64,000 nucleotides of DNA from Calamus simplicifolius (GCA_900491605.1 UESW01004419.1:404392-468391), one strand, 5' to 3'; positions 20,364-32,019 are shown, counted from the stretch's first letter. The notes: generated by a model not told the origin, from the sequence alone. Numbers and translations are program-made.

Positions 20364-23256
20364 ATGAAGGGCCCAAACGATATTGCCTCGGAGATCTCCC
20401 TGGGGACCTGGAGAGGATCCGCCGGCTTTAGAGTCCCTGGAGACAGTTCTATATGCGCCGAAGGCCGATGATAGGGTTTCGACCGAGTTAAGTCTTGGAG
20501 CTTTCTTCTATGAGGAAAGTCTCAGGGCCGGCCTTCGATTTCCTCTTCACCCGTTGGTACAGGAGGTGATGAGGTTCTATAACATCTGTCCAATAATGGT
20601 GGCGCCTAACAGCTGGCGCAACCTCATCGGGTTTATTTCGCTCTGTAGTCACGCCGGGGTGACTGCGACCCTCCCCATGTTTCAAGTTTGCCACAATCTG
20701 GTTTCAGGAGGGGTTCCGAGTGGTCGTATATCGGTCCCCGAAGTCGTTCAAGATGATCACTGATAATCCATCCTCGATAAAGGAGTGGAAGTCCAATTTT
20801 TTATTGCTGATGGGAACATCGGCTTGGATTTTTCAAGGGGATGGTCGAGTTATGTGAAGGATCCAGAGGCGCACCTGAGTTGAGCGAACAAGAGAAGAGG
20901 GATCTGGTGACCCTTCATGGTGGTCGGGTGGTGTCGGTTAGCACCATGTTAGCAGAGGATGCCCTCTTCGCCGCCGAACTCAGTTCTATCGACCCTCAAG
21001 GTGAGCATACTTTTCTTCTTTGGTCATGACGGCCGGTGTGCCCGATTATTCCTATCCGATTGACATGTTTGATGTGTTTCCAGCTGAGAGGTCGGCGTTT
21101 GTGGGCCAGATGAAGAAGGAACTGGGCAAGCGCCACAGGGGCTCTGGCTCTGGAGAGAGGCATAAATCTGAGAAGAGGCCTCGCCCTTCCAGGCCCCCCG
21201 AAGGGATCGAAGAAGGATGGTTCCAGCCGCCCCTCTCCCATCCCAATAAGAGAGGAAGTGGGGGCGCAAATCAGGGTTGAGGAGTCCTCTCTGCCTGAGG
21301 GAGGCAGAATGGTAGAGGAAACGGCTGAGGGGAGTCCGGAGGGAGCTGTTGGGATTTTTCCTCTTCAAATTTTAGTCGTATCGGATGATGCGGAAGACAT
21401 GTCGCCGGTCGACCTGGCAGTCCCCCAGCAAGAGATGCTTCAGTCATCGATGGTGAGAAGTCTGACGGAGCTGCCTGCTGAGAGGCCGGTGAAAGTTATG
21501 GTGCCTTCCACCGAGGATCTCTCTTCCGCGGCTCCGAGGACACCACAGGAGAGGTTGGAGTTCAAGCGGAGCCTGCCGGAGGCAGAGCGTTGGTGGAAGA
21601 GGAAGAAGAAGAATCGCAGAGTGAAGGGATATTCGGGCCGAGGTTCCTTCAGTCGAGTCCGAGGTATTCGAGGCCGGGCAGATTAGAGTCTTGACAGAGG
21701 AGGCCGGGCGGACGATTCCTCAGGTCGGAGCTCCTCAGGCCAGCTCTTCAGTTATGGGCTCTTTCGTTCACAGCTCGGAGTTGGATGATATGCTCACCGC
21801 CTTGATGAGGTACGTTTTGCGCACGGGGGAGGGTTCCTCCACGGACGAATCTACGGTCGAGGATATCATCGATGTGGCCTTCCGTCGGCTCGGATGCGAG
21901 GATGTTTTTCTTCTCCCAGAAATCAGTAATGCCACTCTCATGACGATGGCTTCAAATTACGCTACCCAGGTAAGCCACTATACCGGGATTGTAACCCATG
22001 ATTGGTCAGACCATAGCTTCTCACTTGTATTTTCTTTGCAGAATTCTTGGTCACAAGGGCACTGATCTGGCGCTAAATTTGGCCGTTGGGGCCTGTGCTC
22101 AGGCCAGGAAGGAGGCGGCCAAACTTCGGAAGAGGGTGCATCCAATCGATTCGCTTTCTAGGGCCTTGGTGTCCAGCAAAAAGGACTTCGAAAGGGTGAC
22201 CGAGTCTTTCCGTCTTGCAGCCGAGAGGGCCTCTCGGCTCAAAACTCAGGTCAAAGAGCTCCAGGGCTTTCTCGAGCGATCGACAAAGCTTGTCTGGAGT
22301 TATCCCAGATTAAAGATGAGCATGACAACAAGGTTAAGGCCATGCAGCAGTATTTTGAAAAGAGATGGGACCAGCTGAAGACCAGTCATACTGAAGATAG
22401 AAATAATTGGAGCAGGAGGCTCGAGGAGAGGAGCACAAGTGTCGGCAGCAGAGACCAACTCACCGGTTTGAATAAAGAACTCGCCGAGATGGAGAATCGG
22501 CTGAAATGGTTAAATGGCGGGTTGCTCGGCTCACCAACACCTCAATTACGCTCAGCGAAAATTGGGGACAAGCAGTCCCGATTGATGACCTCAAAGAGGG
22601 CCTTCGCCAGAATCAATCGGCTAAGTCGAAGGCCTTGGAGAGGGTACAAGAACTGAGCAGCGAACTGGCTTGGCAAGAGGAAGAGGTATGGTGTCTCTCT
22701 TTTTCGTTCGCCTTTAGTGCTTTTATTTCGTCCGTGGGTTTGAGCATTCCAATATTTTGTAGATGGGCAAAATTGAGTCCAAGGCACGGGAGCAAATTGA
22801 TGCCTTGGGGATGGAGCTATCCGCGAGTCGCCAAATAAACCTCGAGCTTCAAGATCGACTAGCTGAAGCCAATGGCCGAATTGCCTTGGCCGTGGAGGAA
22901 TATAAAGGTTCCGCCCAGATTTCAGAAGAACGTAGAGAAGCCTGTGCCGACGCATTTCGATTCTGCGAAGAGGAGATCCGAGCAAAGATCTCTCGGGCAC
23001 ATCCCGAGTGGGATTTATCCTTTTTGGATGTTGAACCTTTTGAGGCCTGTACCCCGAGGGCTGAAGAAGCTGAGTATGAAGATATTTTAGACGTCGATCT
23101 TGACGTTATTCTGGGTTCTAGTGAGGCCGTGCTCCCGAAGGACACTCTCAGCTTGCCACCGAGGAAACAATGATATTTGAAGTGGGTGAAACAAGCCAAG
23201 CCCCCCCGGATGTTACCGAGGAGGCTATCGGGACCGATCCAACCCCTGATTCTTAA
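20364..23256 (+). pseudogene. Antisense ORF (aORF) of the Tat element: gypsy-type transposon-associated protein with coiled coils, frameshifted
   Basis: This gene runs opposite to gag-pol, between pol and the 3' LTR. An N-terminal ATG at 20364 precedes a frameshift. The frame at 20383-20763 has the plant 'putative gypsy type transposon' domain (AGLRFPLHPLVQEVMRFYNI, NSWRNLIGFISL). Three plant-like introns with GT-AG borders and 70-85 bases each are visible: 21001-21083, 21970-22041 and 22686-22762. Later exons encode long heptad-rich helices (DSLSRALVSSKKDFERV, RASRLKTQVKELQG, then IDALGMELSASRQINLELQ) and an acidic C-terminus ending at 23256. Frame changes near 20380, 20765, 21270, 21680, 22040 and 23170 make it a pseudogene. 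The molecular role of aORF proteins is not known to me. Confidence 0.8.
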
Positions 23257-24319
23257 GGGTCACTTGTGTATTTTTTGCTTCTCAGATTTGTAATCTGGTT
23301 GAAATTTCGATGAATGGGTCTTTCGCCTTCACTTGTTTGTCTTATTTGGATGATCTTTTTATCTCAAGTTTTCTTCCGACTGTGAACGAATTATAATTCA
23401 TTCGCGATCTTAGGTCGGTTTGGTTCAGACTTAAGTAAACGTCTCGGTCGAGGCCGAGGTATAAGGATAGCTTGGTTGGTCAAAGTAAAGAAACTGGCAC
23501 GCTTGGCTGAGGCATAAAATGGTTCGCGCTGCCAAGGAATATAGTTCCGGTCCACCCGAGCGGGTAAAGGAATTTATCCTGCCGAAGTATAGGATAGCTC
23601 AACTTGGAATGGCCAAGAATTGCAGAGGTATCCTGGTTAGGGCCGAGGAGGTCGAGGTATAGCCGACAGCTCGGCTTCGTTGAAGTTTAAGGGAGCCATT
23701 TGGGCATGACAAGGCTTTGGGAAGCTACTCGAGTCATGATAAGGCTTTAAGAACCGTGGGGCGTATTCCCAGTGATGCCATGGCGCGGGAAATATCATTC
23801 AGCCCTGCCAAAGTTCGGAGACTGTTTGGAGATCACTCGGTTCGGTCGGGGCTTGCGAGCTGCCCGAATCCGACCGAGGTTTGCGAGATAAGTAAGATAC
23901 TTCAGCCAGCAATAGAGTGTCTTGGTTCGATTCTGTCTGAGGCAAGAGGTCGGTTCTTTTTTCGACCAAGGTGACGGAAGAGGCTTATAACCTATCAGAG
24001 AATGCCTCATTTTCTTTCTTGAGCATTTAATTCTTTGGTCGTTTCCCATGCAAGGTTATCTTGCGCACGTGCCAAGCAATCGATCGTTATTGGACGACGT
24101 TGTTTTCGTCAGAGGATTCCCTAGATCTATTCGTATCTTAGGATTTGTGGGTGATTCGGGCATTTAAGGCTCTCGATTTGGGATCAGAAAAAGATCTTTG
24201 CCTTACGCCCGGGACCGAAAAATGCGCTTAGTGCGCCTCGAGACGCGATTTCTCGCTTTCCTGGACGTCGCGTGCCTCATGGGCCTCGGCTCTGGCCGAG
24301 GCTTTATATAAGGCGTCAC

Positions 24320-24480
24320 TCGGTGTTGCAGCCTTCAGAGAAGATATCACTCGGTGTTGCCGAGCCTTCAAAGAATGATATTACTCGGTGTTGCCGAGCC
24401 TTCAAATAATAACATTACTCGGTGTTGCCGAGTCTTCGGAAATGTATCACTCGGTTGTAGCGAGGTTTCAAGATTATATT
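24320..24480. repeat. ACTCGGTGTTGCCGAGCCTTC tandem units (about 37-45 bp)
   Basis: Four or five imperfect copies of a unit containing TCACTCGGTGTTGCCGAG followed by CTTCAA... occur in tandem. Each unit contains the small palindrome CTCGGTGTTGCCGAG. Confidence 0.8.
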
Positions 24481-24830
24481 TTACTTGGCGCTGTCAAGGT
24501 ACGGAGTCCTTCCAGCCCAGTTGGGATATATTTTACTTGGCGCGGCCAAGGTCCGAAGATCGCTCGGCCGGCGAGGATTTATAAAGATTATATTTTACTT
24601 GGCGCTGCCAAGGTACGGAGTCTCCCAACCCAGCTGGGATATATTTTACTTGGCACGGCCAAGGTCCAGATCGCTCGGCCCGGCCGAGGATTTATAAAGA
24701 TTATATTTTACTTGGCGCTGCTAAGGTACGGAGTCCTCCAGTCCAGCTGGGATATATTTTACTTGGCGCGCCAAGGTCCGGAGATCGCTCGGCCCGGCCA
24801 AGGATTTATATGACTTGCTTCTCATTGTAG
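24481..24830. repeat. ~114-bp tandem repeat, three copies
   Basis: Units contain TTTTACTTGGCGCTGCCAAG, then GGTACGGAGTC, then a second TTTTACTTGGCGCGGCCAAG and a GATCGCTCGGCC...GGATTTATA tail. They start near 24478, 24592 and 24705. Each has internal short palindromes (CTTGGCGC..GCCAAG). Tandem repeats in the 3' region are common in Tat/Ogre elements. Confidence 0.85.
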
Positions 24831-24942
24831 CTTTCAAGGAGAGTTATAAGAATTTTGCAGGCCTTTTAAAAACCAAACTTAATTCAATGAATAAAAAATG
24901 AGGTTAGCAAGAGCGTACTTTTATTGATGATATGCATGGAGA

Positions 24943-25990
24943 TTATCCGAGTTCCATGTCCGAGAAAGATTTTCCACTTAGCTCTTGGAGTTTATAGGTA
25001 CCGGGCCCGACGACTTCCGCCACTTGATAGGGGCCTTCCCAGTTCGGAGACATCTTTCCTTGTTCCGTTGGTTTGGAGACAACGCCTTTCGAGGATAAGA
25101 TCGCTGGGCGAGAAAGATTTCCCCTTGATCTGGAAGCATGATAGCGAGCCACTCTTGCTGGTAGGCAGCTACTCTGATCCGCGCTTTCTCTCTGATCTCC
25201 TCCAGTAGGTCGAGGTTGGTGCGGAGTTGCTCATCATTAGACTCCTCCAATAACCTTCTATGCGAGGGAAGGGAGCCCAACCTCCACAGGAATAAGCTTC
25301 AATGCTGAAGGCCATTTTGAAAGGAGTTTGGCCCGTGGGCTCCTCTCGATGGTTCGGTAAGCCCATAGCACGTGGTGGAGCTCTTCTGCCCATTTGCCTC
25401 GTGCTTGATTAAGACGAGCCTTGATTCCATGCAAGAGGGTTCGGTTGGTTACCTCGGCTTCTCATTAGCTTGGGGATGTCCCACCGATGTGAGCGATGAA
25501 CGATGCCATGATCCTCGCAGAATTCTTAGAACTTGGGATTATCAAATTGCTTCCCATTATCAGTGATGATTGTGTGGGGAAGACCAAAACGATAAATAAT
25601 GGACCTCCAGACAAAATCTTTAGCCCGGGCCTCGGTGATCTGGGCGACTGCTTCGGCTTAACCCATTTGGTGAAGTAATCAATCGCAACAAATAAGAACT
25701 TCCTTTGTCCCGTTGCAAGGGAAAAGGACCGAGGATATCCATTCCTCACTTGGCGAAGGGCCAGGGGGATGATATAGCGGTCAAGTGAGTAGAAGGGAGC
25801 CTTTGGATGTTAGAATGTTTGACATGAATCGCAGGCTCGACAAGGTCGTTGGCATCTTTCTGCATAGTCGGCCAATAATATCCTTGGCAAAGTATCTTAT
25901 GGCACAAAGCTCTGCCCCGAGGTGGTTGCCGCATATACCTTCATGAACCTCCCGAAGAGCATAATCAGCCTCGAAGGTTGAAGGCATTTA
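24943..25990 (-). pseudogene. Tat-element integrase (broken)
   Basis: Reading right to left: the HHCC zinc-binding region (EVHEGICGNHLGA at 25987-25930; GYYWPTMQKDAN in the neighbouring frame), the catalytic core start FLFVAIDYFTKW near 25690 with the first Asp, a frameshifted region around 25660-25500 containing the ITDNG-equivalent segment, and the C-terminal SPNWEGPYQVAEVVGPGTYK at 25060-24990, ending at 24943. At least three frame changes separate these, so the enzyme is dead. It would have joined element cDNA to the chromosome in the nucleus. Confidence 0.85.
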
Positions 25991-26111
25991 AGCAGAAGCA
26001 TAGAGAAGGATCGTTTGTATAGCGATCGTCAATCAAGACATAATGGGAGGATTGCATCTTCAGTTTCCTTGCCTCTTTTTGGTCGGCAGTAGTAGCCCTT
26101 CTTTGAGATAT

Positions 26112-26960
26112 TTATATATGGGATCGCCCAGGATGGCTCGTGTCGACTTGCATCATCTGATCAGAATCAGCGATGCTGGATTTCTTCAGGACCTCCAAAT
26201 GAAATTTTCGCTCAAGGTCCATTGAGTCCGCAGTCGCTAGGCGAGATAAGAGGTCGGCGCATGCATTTTCTGCCCTTGGTATCTGAATAATTTCAAATTC
26301 AGTAAAATGGGATAACAAATCACACACCTTTTGCAAATACCGAACCATATTCGGCTCTCAAGCTTCGAATTCTCTCGTACTTGGCCTGCCACTAATTGGG
26401 AGTTAGTGTAAGCGTTTAGCTTCTCACTTTGAGCTCCCGAGCGATGCGGAGTCCGCAATTAGGGCCTCGTATTCTGCTTCATTGTTGAAGATGGGAAGGA
26501 GAAACGGATGCCATACTCAAACGTCGCCCTTTGGACTAGTGATGACAAGACCCGCGCCAGAGCCGCTCGCACTGGAGGATCCATCGGCGTGAAGCAACCA
26601 CGGAGCGTTGAGCATCGGTTGCTTAGGGGAACCTGAGGTAGAGCCATCCTCGGGTATGGTACACTCCAGGAGGAAATCTGCCAGGACTTGGGCTTTAATG
26701 GCTGGACGAGGATAGTATTGAATGTTGTGCTCGCTCAGCTCCACAGCCCACTTGGTCATCCTTTCGAGGCCTCTGGGCGATGGATGATAGATATGATAGG
26801 TTGGTTGGAGAACCGCCACGGTATGCGCGGAAATATGGCAGCTTTCGAACTGATGTCACCAGGCCAAGACCACCTTCTCGATCCGGGTATACCTTGTCTC
26901 GGCACCCTTGAGCAATTTGCTGACATAATAGATTGGCCTCTAAACCTTGTTATCCTCTTG
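26112..26960 (-). pseudogene. Tat-element RNase H (broken)
   Basis: The linker MTKWAVELSEHNIQYYPRP and QVLADFLLE precede the RNase H start WLLHADGSSSASGSGAGL (26819-26517), which holds the first catalytic Asp. After a frameshifted middle, the end of the domain appears as EFEIIQIPRAENACADLLSR at 26348-26112. The gene degrades the RNA of the RNA-DNA hybrid during reverse transcription. Confidence 0.85.
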
Positions 26961-28139
26961 ACCAGCACTGAGCCGATGGCGCTCTCAAAACCGCCAAATA
27001 TAGGCTCAGCGTTTCTCCTTGCTTCGGACTGCTAAGGAGAGGTGGTGAGCCGAGGTATCTTTTAAGATCTTCAAAGGACTTCTGGCAATCCGAGGTCCAT
27101 TGGAAATTCTTCGCCGACCAAAGAGCTTTGAAGAAGGGGAGGTATTTCTCGGCCGATCGAGCAATGAAGCGACTGAGGGCCGCTATCCTCCCAGTGAGAC
27201 GCTGCACTTCCTTGACCGACACCGGAGGGATCATTTGCTGCAGGGCTTGGATCTTTTGGGGGTTCGCTTCAATTCCCCGCTGTGAAACCATAAAGCCCAG
27301 GAACTTGCCGAATTAACTCCGAAGGCACATTTAGTTGGATTGAGCTTCATCTGGTACTTTCGGAGCGTTGCGAAGCTTTCCGCAAGGTCCTCTACATGAT
27401 GGGGCACCTCCTTTCTCTTTACCAGCATATCATCAACATACACCTCCATGTTCCGACCGATTTGCTCCTTGACGATTTTGTTGACCAGCCTTTGGTAGGT
27501 GGCACCTGCATTTTTCAGGCCAAAAGGCATAACTCGGTAGCAATAGATACCTCGGTCAGTGATGAAGGCTGTCTTTTCCTCATCTTCGAGGGCCATTCGG
27601 ATTTGGTTGTACCCCGAATAGGTATCCATAAAAGTCAGCATCTGATGGTCCGATGTCGCATCTACGAGTTGGTCAATTCGAGGAGAGGGAAACTGTCCTT
27701 CGGGCAAGCTTTATTGAGGTCGGTGAAGTCGATGCAGATCCTCCATTTGCCATTTAACTTTTTCACCATGACGACATTTGCCAACCAGTCGGGGTAATTG
27801 ACCTCTCGGATAAAGTTGCTTTGATGAGCTTGTCCACCTCTTCCTTGATAGCTTTCTGACGCTCGGGGGCAAAGCTTCTTTTCTTCTGTTTGACTGGTCG
27901 AAATATCTTGTCCACGCTGAGGTGATGGACTAAGACATCTGGACTAATCCCTGGCATATCTGAGGTAAACAGGCGAACACATCGGCATTCTCCCGAAGGA
28001 AATTGATTAAGTCTTGCCGAAGCTTTCCCTTTAGCTGCGACCCGATCTTTATGGTTCGGTCAGGCCGAGCTTCATCCAGCGGCACTTCCTCCAGTTCCTC
28101 GGCTGGTTCTCCTCGCTGCTCAGCGAAGTCTTCATGCAT
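26950..28139 (-). pseudogene. Tat-element reverse transcriptase (frameshifted)
   Basis: The lead-in LINFLRENADVFACLP (28139-27930) and FAPERQKAIKEEVDKL (27957-27763) precede the RT core at 27707-27231: PSPRIDQLVDATSDHQ, YSGYNQIRM, MPFGLKNAGATYQRLVN, and the catalytic YVDDMLVKR. The next frame (27291-26950) continues with QRLTGRIAALSRFIARSAEK of the connection domain. Four frames cover one RT, so three frameshifts are needed to join them. Confidence 0.92.
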
Positions 28140-28149
28140 CTAGCCCATC

Positions 28150-28695
28150 CACCTCGGGCTTCTGGACTGCAAGTCGCGACAAAGAAATGCCGAGCAATAA
28201 TCTGGTTACCCTGAACAACCCTACTCCCCATTCAGTGGGGAATTTCATGGCAAGATGGGGAATAAAATAATGGCTTCGAGGGATATCTGCCCCGGCCTGC
28301 TAGGATGGCATTATAGGGGACCGAAGCTTAGTCACGAGGAAATCCATGAGCGTAGTAGCTACGCAAAGCCAGGTGCTGGCTCAGACTATCAGAGTAATGA
28401 CTCCCTTAGGGGTTATAGGATCGCCCATGAAACCCACCAGAGTGGATTCCACGGCTCGGAGGTTTTCTGCTTGGAGTTTCAATCTCACAAAGGCATCGAA
28501 GTACAAACATTAACGGAGCTTCGCTATCAATTAAAATGCGTGTACATCGTAGTTGTTCATATTCAAAGATACAACCAGAGCATCGTCGTGGGGGTACTGT
28601 ACCTCCCGCAGGTCTTCATCAGAGAAAGCAAGCTCGTCGATTCGAGCCTTCTTCGATAGATTTTCCTTCTCACTCGGCCCAGATGATGGAGAGTC
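28150..28695 (-). pseudogene. Tat-element aspartic protease (frameshifted at the active site)
   Basis: The lead-in DDALVVSLNMNNYDV (28600-28560 region) is typical for gypsy protease. Next comes ILIDS at about 28530, where the expected Gly-Ser-Ser codons are disrupted by a one-base loss that throws the frame at the catalytic triad. Further frames contain recognisable LVGFMGDPI-like and HPWCN-region homologies in other phases. I judge it non-functional. Confidence 0.6.
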
Positions 28696-30326
28696 GATCG
28701 CCGCTATCATGTTGACATTGCCAATGACCGAGGGATTCGGTGGAGGAAGCTGGCGAGGTTCAGGTTGACGACCTCCCTCATTCGCTGGCTCAGGTGGCCC
28801 TCTGAATCGGTCTAATCTGCCCCACCGAATTAGATGCTCGATTTCATTCCGGAGCTGCTAGCACTCTTCGGTATCATGCCGTGATCTCAGTGGAAGCGGC
28901 AGTACTTGGTCATGTCCCTTTGGACCCCGTTACCTCGGAGGGAGGAGGCCGAGAATCTGGCGCTCGATCTCCATCAGAATCTGCGCCCTCAGCACAATGA
29001 GAGGGGTATAGCGGTCGAACCTTCGAGCTGGGCTCCGGGTCCAATCTTGAGACGGCGGCGGAGGGGCTCCATGGCGGCGAGGTAGGCTAGCGCGGCAGTA
29101 GGCTCGATGCTTGTCGGAGCTTTTCACCTCCTTCTTCTTCTACTGCTCGGACTAAGTCAACCTTCTCGACTCCTCGACTCTGGTGTACTTATCCGCTAGA
29201 GACATCATGTCCGAAAGGCTCTTTGGGTAGTTGACCTCCAGGGCCAAATAAAAGTCTCCCGCCTTTGATACCTCTCCGGCCAAGGCAGACATGGCCACCT
29301 CGTGATTGAAGTGGTCGACTTCTAGCAGGGCCGTGTTGAAATGGCTGAGGTAGTTCTTCAGGGATTCCCCCTCTCTTTGCTTAACTTCCGAGAGGGAATC
29401 AGATCTCTGTCGGTGACGACGGCTGCTGATAAATTGGCTGATAAACAGATAGCTCAACTCATCAAAAGAATCAATAGAACTTGGCTTCAGGCTATTAAAC
29501 CAAGTTCGAGCGGACCCTCTAAGGGTAGAGGGGAAAGCACGACATAGAATCGCATCTGACGCTCCATGGAACATCATGATGGACTTGAAGCTGCAGAGAT
29601 GGTCATCGGGATCAGTAGATCCGTGGTAGGGCTCGATGGTAGGGAGCTTGACATGAAGGAGAATCACTTCCCTCATGATCCTCTCGGTGAAGGGGATACC
29701 CTAATCCATCTTCGGTTGGGACAGAGGAGCCTGCCTGACAGCATCTAACTCCTAATGCCACTCCCGTCGCATCTCCTGCATCTGCTGCCTGATTCCCTTG
29801 TCCAGAGTAATAGAAGGGATCGGATGATGGGATGGCGGCAGCGGTGTCGAATCTTGGGAGGACACCGGGGAGCGAGAGCGAGCCCGATGGGATCTGAGTG
29901 GGCTCCCTCCTCTGGCCTGGTGGGGCATTGGCTTAGCCCTGCAGGTTGGTGAAGGTAATCCGCTATCCCGAGCGGATTAGAGGGAAGAGTTGCTGGATGA
30001 ATGGGGGCGGCCTCTTCTTCGTGAAGTGGCGGAACAGGAGCCGCCGGGTGGGGAACCCTTTGAGCTCCTTGAACAAGCTGGGTCAGGGCCTGGACCTACT
30101 GAACCAGAGCGGCGAACTGGTCCAGGGTCACCGTCGGAGCTGACGGTGAAGGGGTTTCAACTAGTGGCGGTAGCAAGGGCTCCGCGCCGTTGATTGGATC
30201 AGGCCTCTGTGATGCAGCCTGACCCTGAGCCTCAGAGGCGGCTCTCTTTCGGTTAGCATTAGAGGATTTTTCTTCCGATTTGGATCCTTGTCTCCTAGAA
30301 TACAAGTTTACGGGACTTGTGGCCAT
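28696..30326 (-). pseudogene. Tat-element gag (broken)
   Basis: Gag starts at an ATG at 30326, only 15 bases from the end of the 5' LTR, giving MATSPVNLYSRRQGSKSEEK and a basic then Pro/Ser-rich N-terminus. The central domain is the frame 29676-29152: EPYHGSTDPDDHLCSFKSIM, CRAFPSTLRGSARTWFNSL and YLFISQFISSR. Sequence near 29127-28930 continues gag toward protease. Frames change near 30095, 29680 and 29150. Confidence 0.85.
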
Positions 30327-30341
30327 TCTCTAGTGCCAATC
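30327..30341 (-). other. Primer binding site of the Tat element
   Basis: Directly after the 5' LTR the minus strand reads GATTGGCACTAGAGA. The position is that of a tRNA primer site; the TTGGC start resembles sites used by many plant gypsy elements. I cannot name the tRNA with confidence. Confidence 0.65.
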
Positions 30342-31349
30342 TGTTGCCGTGGAAATCCGTTCTCCAACTCGGGTGCTGTTGGGGCTTCGAATCCGGGCTC
30401 GACTCCTGGCCAGGACCTGCAAAACAGTCCTCGAGTAGAGGCTGGTTTGGGGGGTTCCCTCTGTGGAAGGCCCTCCGATGCCCAAGTCAGTGGAGATTCA
30501 CAGCAAGCAAACAAATGAGGAGAAGATCCCCGAGGAAGAGTTCCTCTAAGGATGGTGCTAGGAGCTCTGTCTGAACTCTAATGGAGTTTTTCTAAGAGTG
30601 TGAGTGAGTGAAAGAGAGGTGTCTTGAGTGTGTAGAATGCCGTACCTGAGGGGATCTGAGGCTGTGATATTTATAGGTGATCACCTGATTCCTTGGACAC
30701 GTCATAGAGGGTCTGAAAGTTGTTGGGATTCGAAACTGATTCGAATCAGGCTGTTACAGGGCCGGTAGGATCCGTATCCGGTTGGTTAGAGGATCAACGG
30801 CCAGAATCAGAGTATGCTTCAAGATTCAACGACTACATAGGCTTTAAGCCATTTCTGATAGCGTAGGCACGATTTCCTATTTGGAATCTTGTTAATTTAA
30901 GTGTATTCCGTAGAGGTACTTGAGTACCTCGGTCGGGCCGAGATATAGAAGATGACTGAATTTGCCGAAGTATGATGAGACTCAATTTACCAAGGTATGG
31001 GATAGTTCGGCCTTCTTGATACACAGAATGGTTCGGCTATCCGAGGTATAACGAGGCCCGGCCTACCGAACCGCAGGATGGTTCGGTGGCGATAGCTCGG
31101 CCTGCGGGGGTATGATAATAGCTCGATCAGCCGAGGTATAATAATAGCTCGGCCAACTGATAATAGCTCGATCAACCGAGGTATAATAATAGCTCGGCCA
31201 ATTGTTATACGAAAGCAGTTTGGAGGGGGTAGCCTACTCATTGCTGCCTTTCGGATGTGACAGCTATGCGACAGGATGTATGGGCTAGCCCTAGCCCGAT
31301 GTCTTGGATTGCACGAGCATTAATGCAATGATATTTTTATCCCTCATCA
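30342..31349 (-). repeat. 5' LTR of the Tat-type element
   Basis: 1008 bases with intact TG...CA ends, matching 18965-19962. A TATA box (TATAAATA on the minus strand) lies at 30668-30675, placing transcription toward gag. The segment 31070-31200 holds GCTCGGCC/GAGGTATAATAATAG units. Confidence 0.95.
30668..30675 (-). promoter_or_regulatory. TATA box of the 5' LTR
   Basis: TATAAATA on the minus strand, conserved at the same place in the other LTR (19285-19292). Confidence 0.6.
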
Positions 31350-31354
31350 ATATC
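31350..31354. repeat. Target site duplication, right copy (ATATC)
   Basis: Matches 18960-18964 exactly. Confidence 0.88.
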
Positions 31355-31611
31355 AATCGAACTTTGTTCGAGTTTGAGCCAATCTTGGATACTTGCTTAG
31401 CTTCCAAGCTAAGCCTGGGTGAAATGTATTAGACTCAAGTAGGTTAGTTTGTGCCCATGCTCTCACCAACCCATTTGGGTTCCAATTTAGTTTCCTTGCT
31501 TTTCTCATGGGTTCCACATTGGCCGTAGGCCACACGCTTGCCATGAATTTTTCATACAAACAGCAGTATGGTGGCATGGGCGACACCATCAATCATTATT
31601 ATTTACCTTGT

Positions 31612-31613
<2 letters not shown>

Positions 31614-31646
<33 letters not shown>
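31614..31646. repeat. (GA)n microsatellite
   Basis: About 33 bases of alternating A and G. Confidence 0.95.
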
Positions 31647-31648
<2 letters not shown>

Positions 31649-32019
31649 TATCTCTTTAAAAACCTGGCTCCAATCATAGGGGTGCCAGTCTTCAAACCAA
31701 ACCAGCTAAAAAATAAATCAACGGTGAATCGGTTTATTGTCTTTTGAACTTTGGGTAGATAACTTCGGAGGTTAATCTAAACATACAACTAATTGTTAAT
31801 ATAATTCCGGTTGAAAAGAATAATAAATTTTAAATTTAACTATTTAAAATTATTTAAAAATTTAAATGCAGGAAACATCAAATAAAAAAAAAGATTAGTT
31901 TTTGTTTCTTTGTGCACGTTGCAGACGAGTTGTGCCAAGCTACAACACTTCAGCTCGATTCGAATATCCTATTTTAACTACGATCGCAAAGGTGTAATCT
32001 AATCATTTTTAAATATTTA

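Larger units (their letters stand above)
23257..24942 (-). other. 3' untranslated region of the Tat element between pol and the aORF
   Basis: Non-coding DNA with dispersed GGTCGAGGCCGAGGTATA-like units related to those in the LTR, then two sets of tandem repeats (24320-24830). The reverse strand of its right end is just past the last integrase residues. No further gene was seen. Confidence 0.7.
18965..31349 (-). mobile_element. Complete Tat-type Ty3/gypsy retrotransposon with antisense ORF, minus strand
   Basis: A 12,385-bp element bounded by two ~1-kb LTRs and the ATATC duplication. Reading right to left: 5' LTR, primer binding site, gag, protease, RT, RNase H, integrase, a long 3' region with tandem repeats, an opposite-strand spliced ORF, polypurine tract, 3' LTR. 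This layout, with an extra ORF between pol and the 3' LTR, is characteristic of the Tat lineage of plant gypsy elements. All coding parts carry frameshifts. The LTRs differ by scattered substitutions and small indels, so the insertion is not recent. Confidence 0.95.

Noticed and set aside
29735..30326. Plus-strand frames over the gag N-terminus
   Set aside because: They are shadows of the minus-strand gag region, which has the LTR-adjacent ATG and family features.
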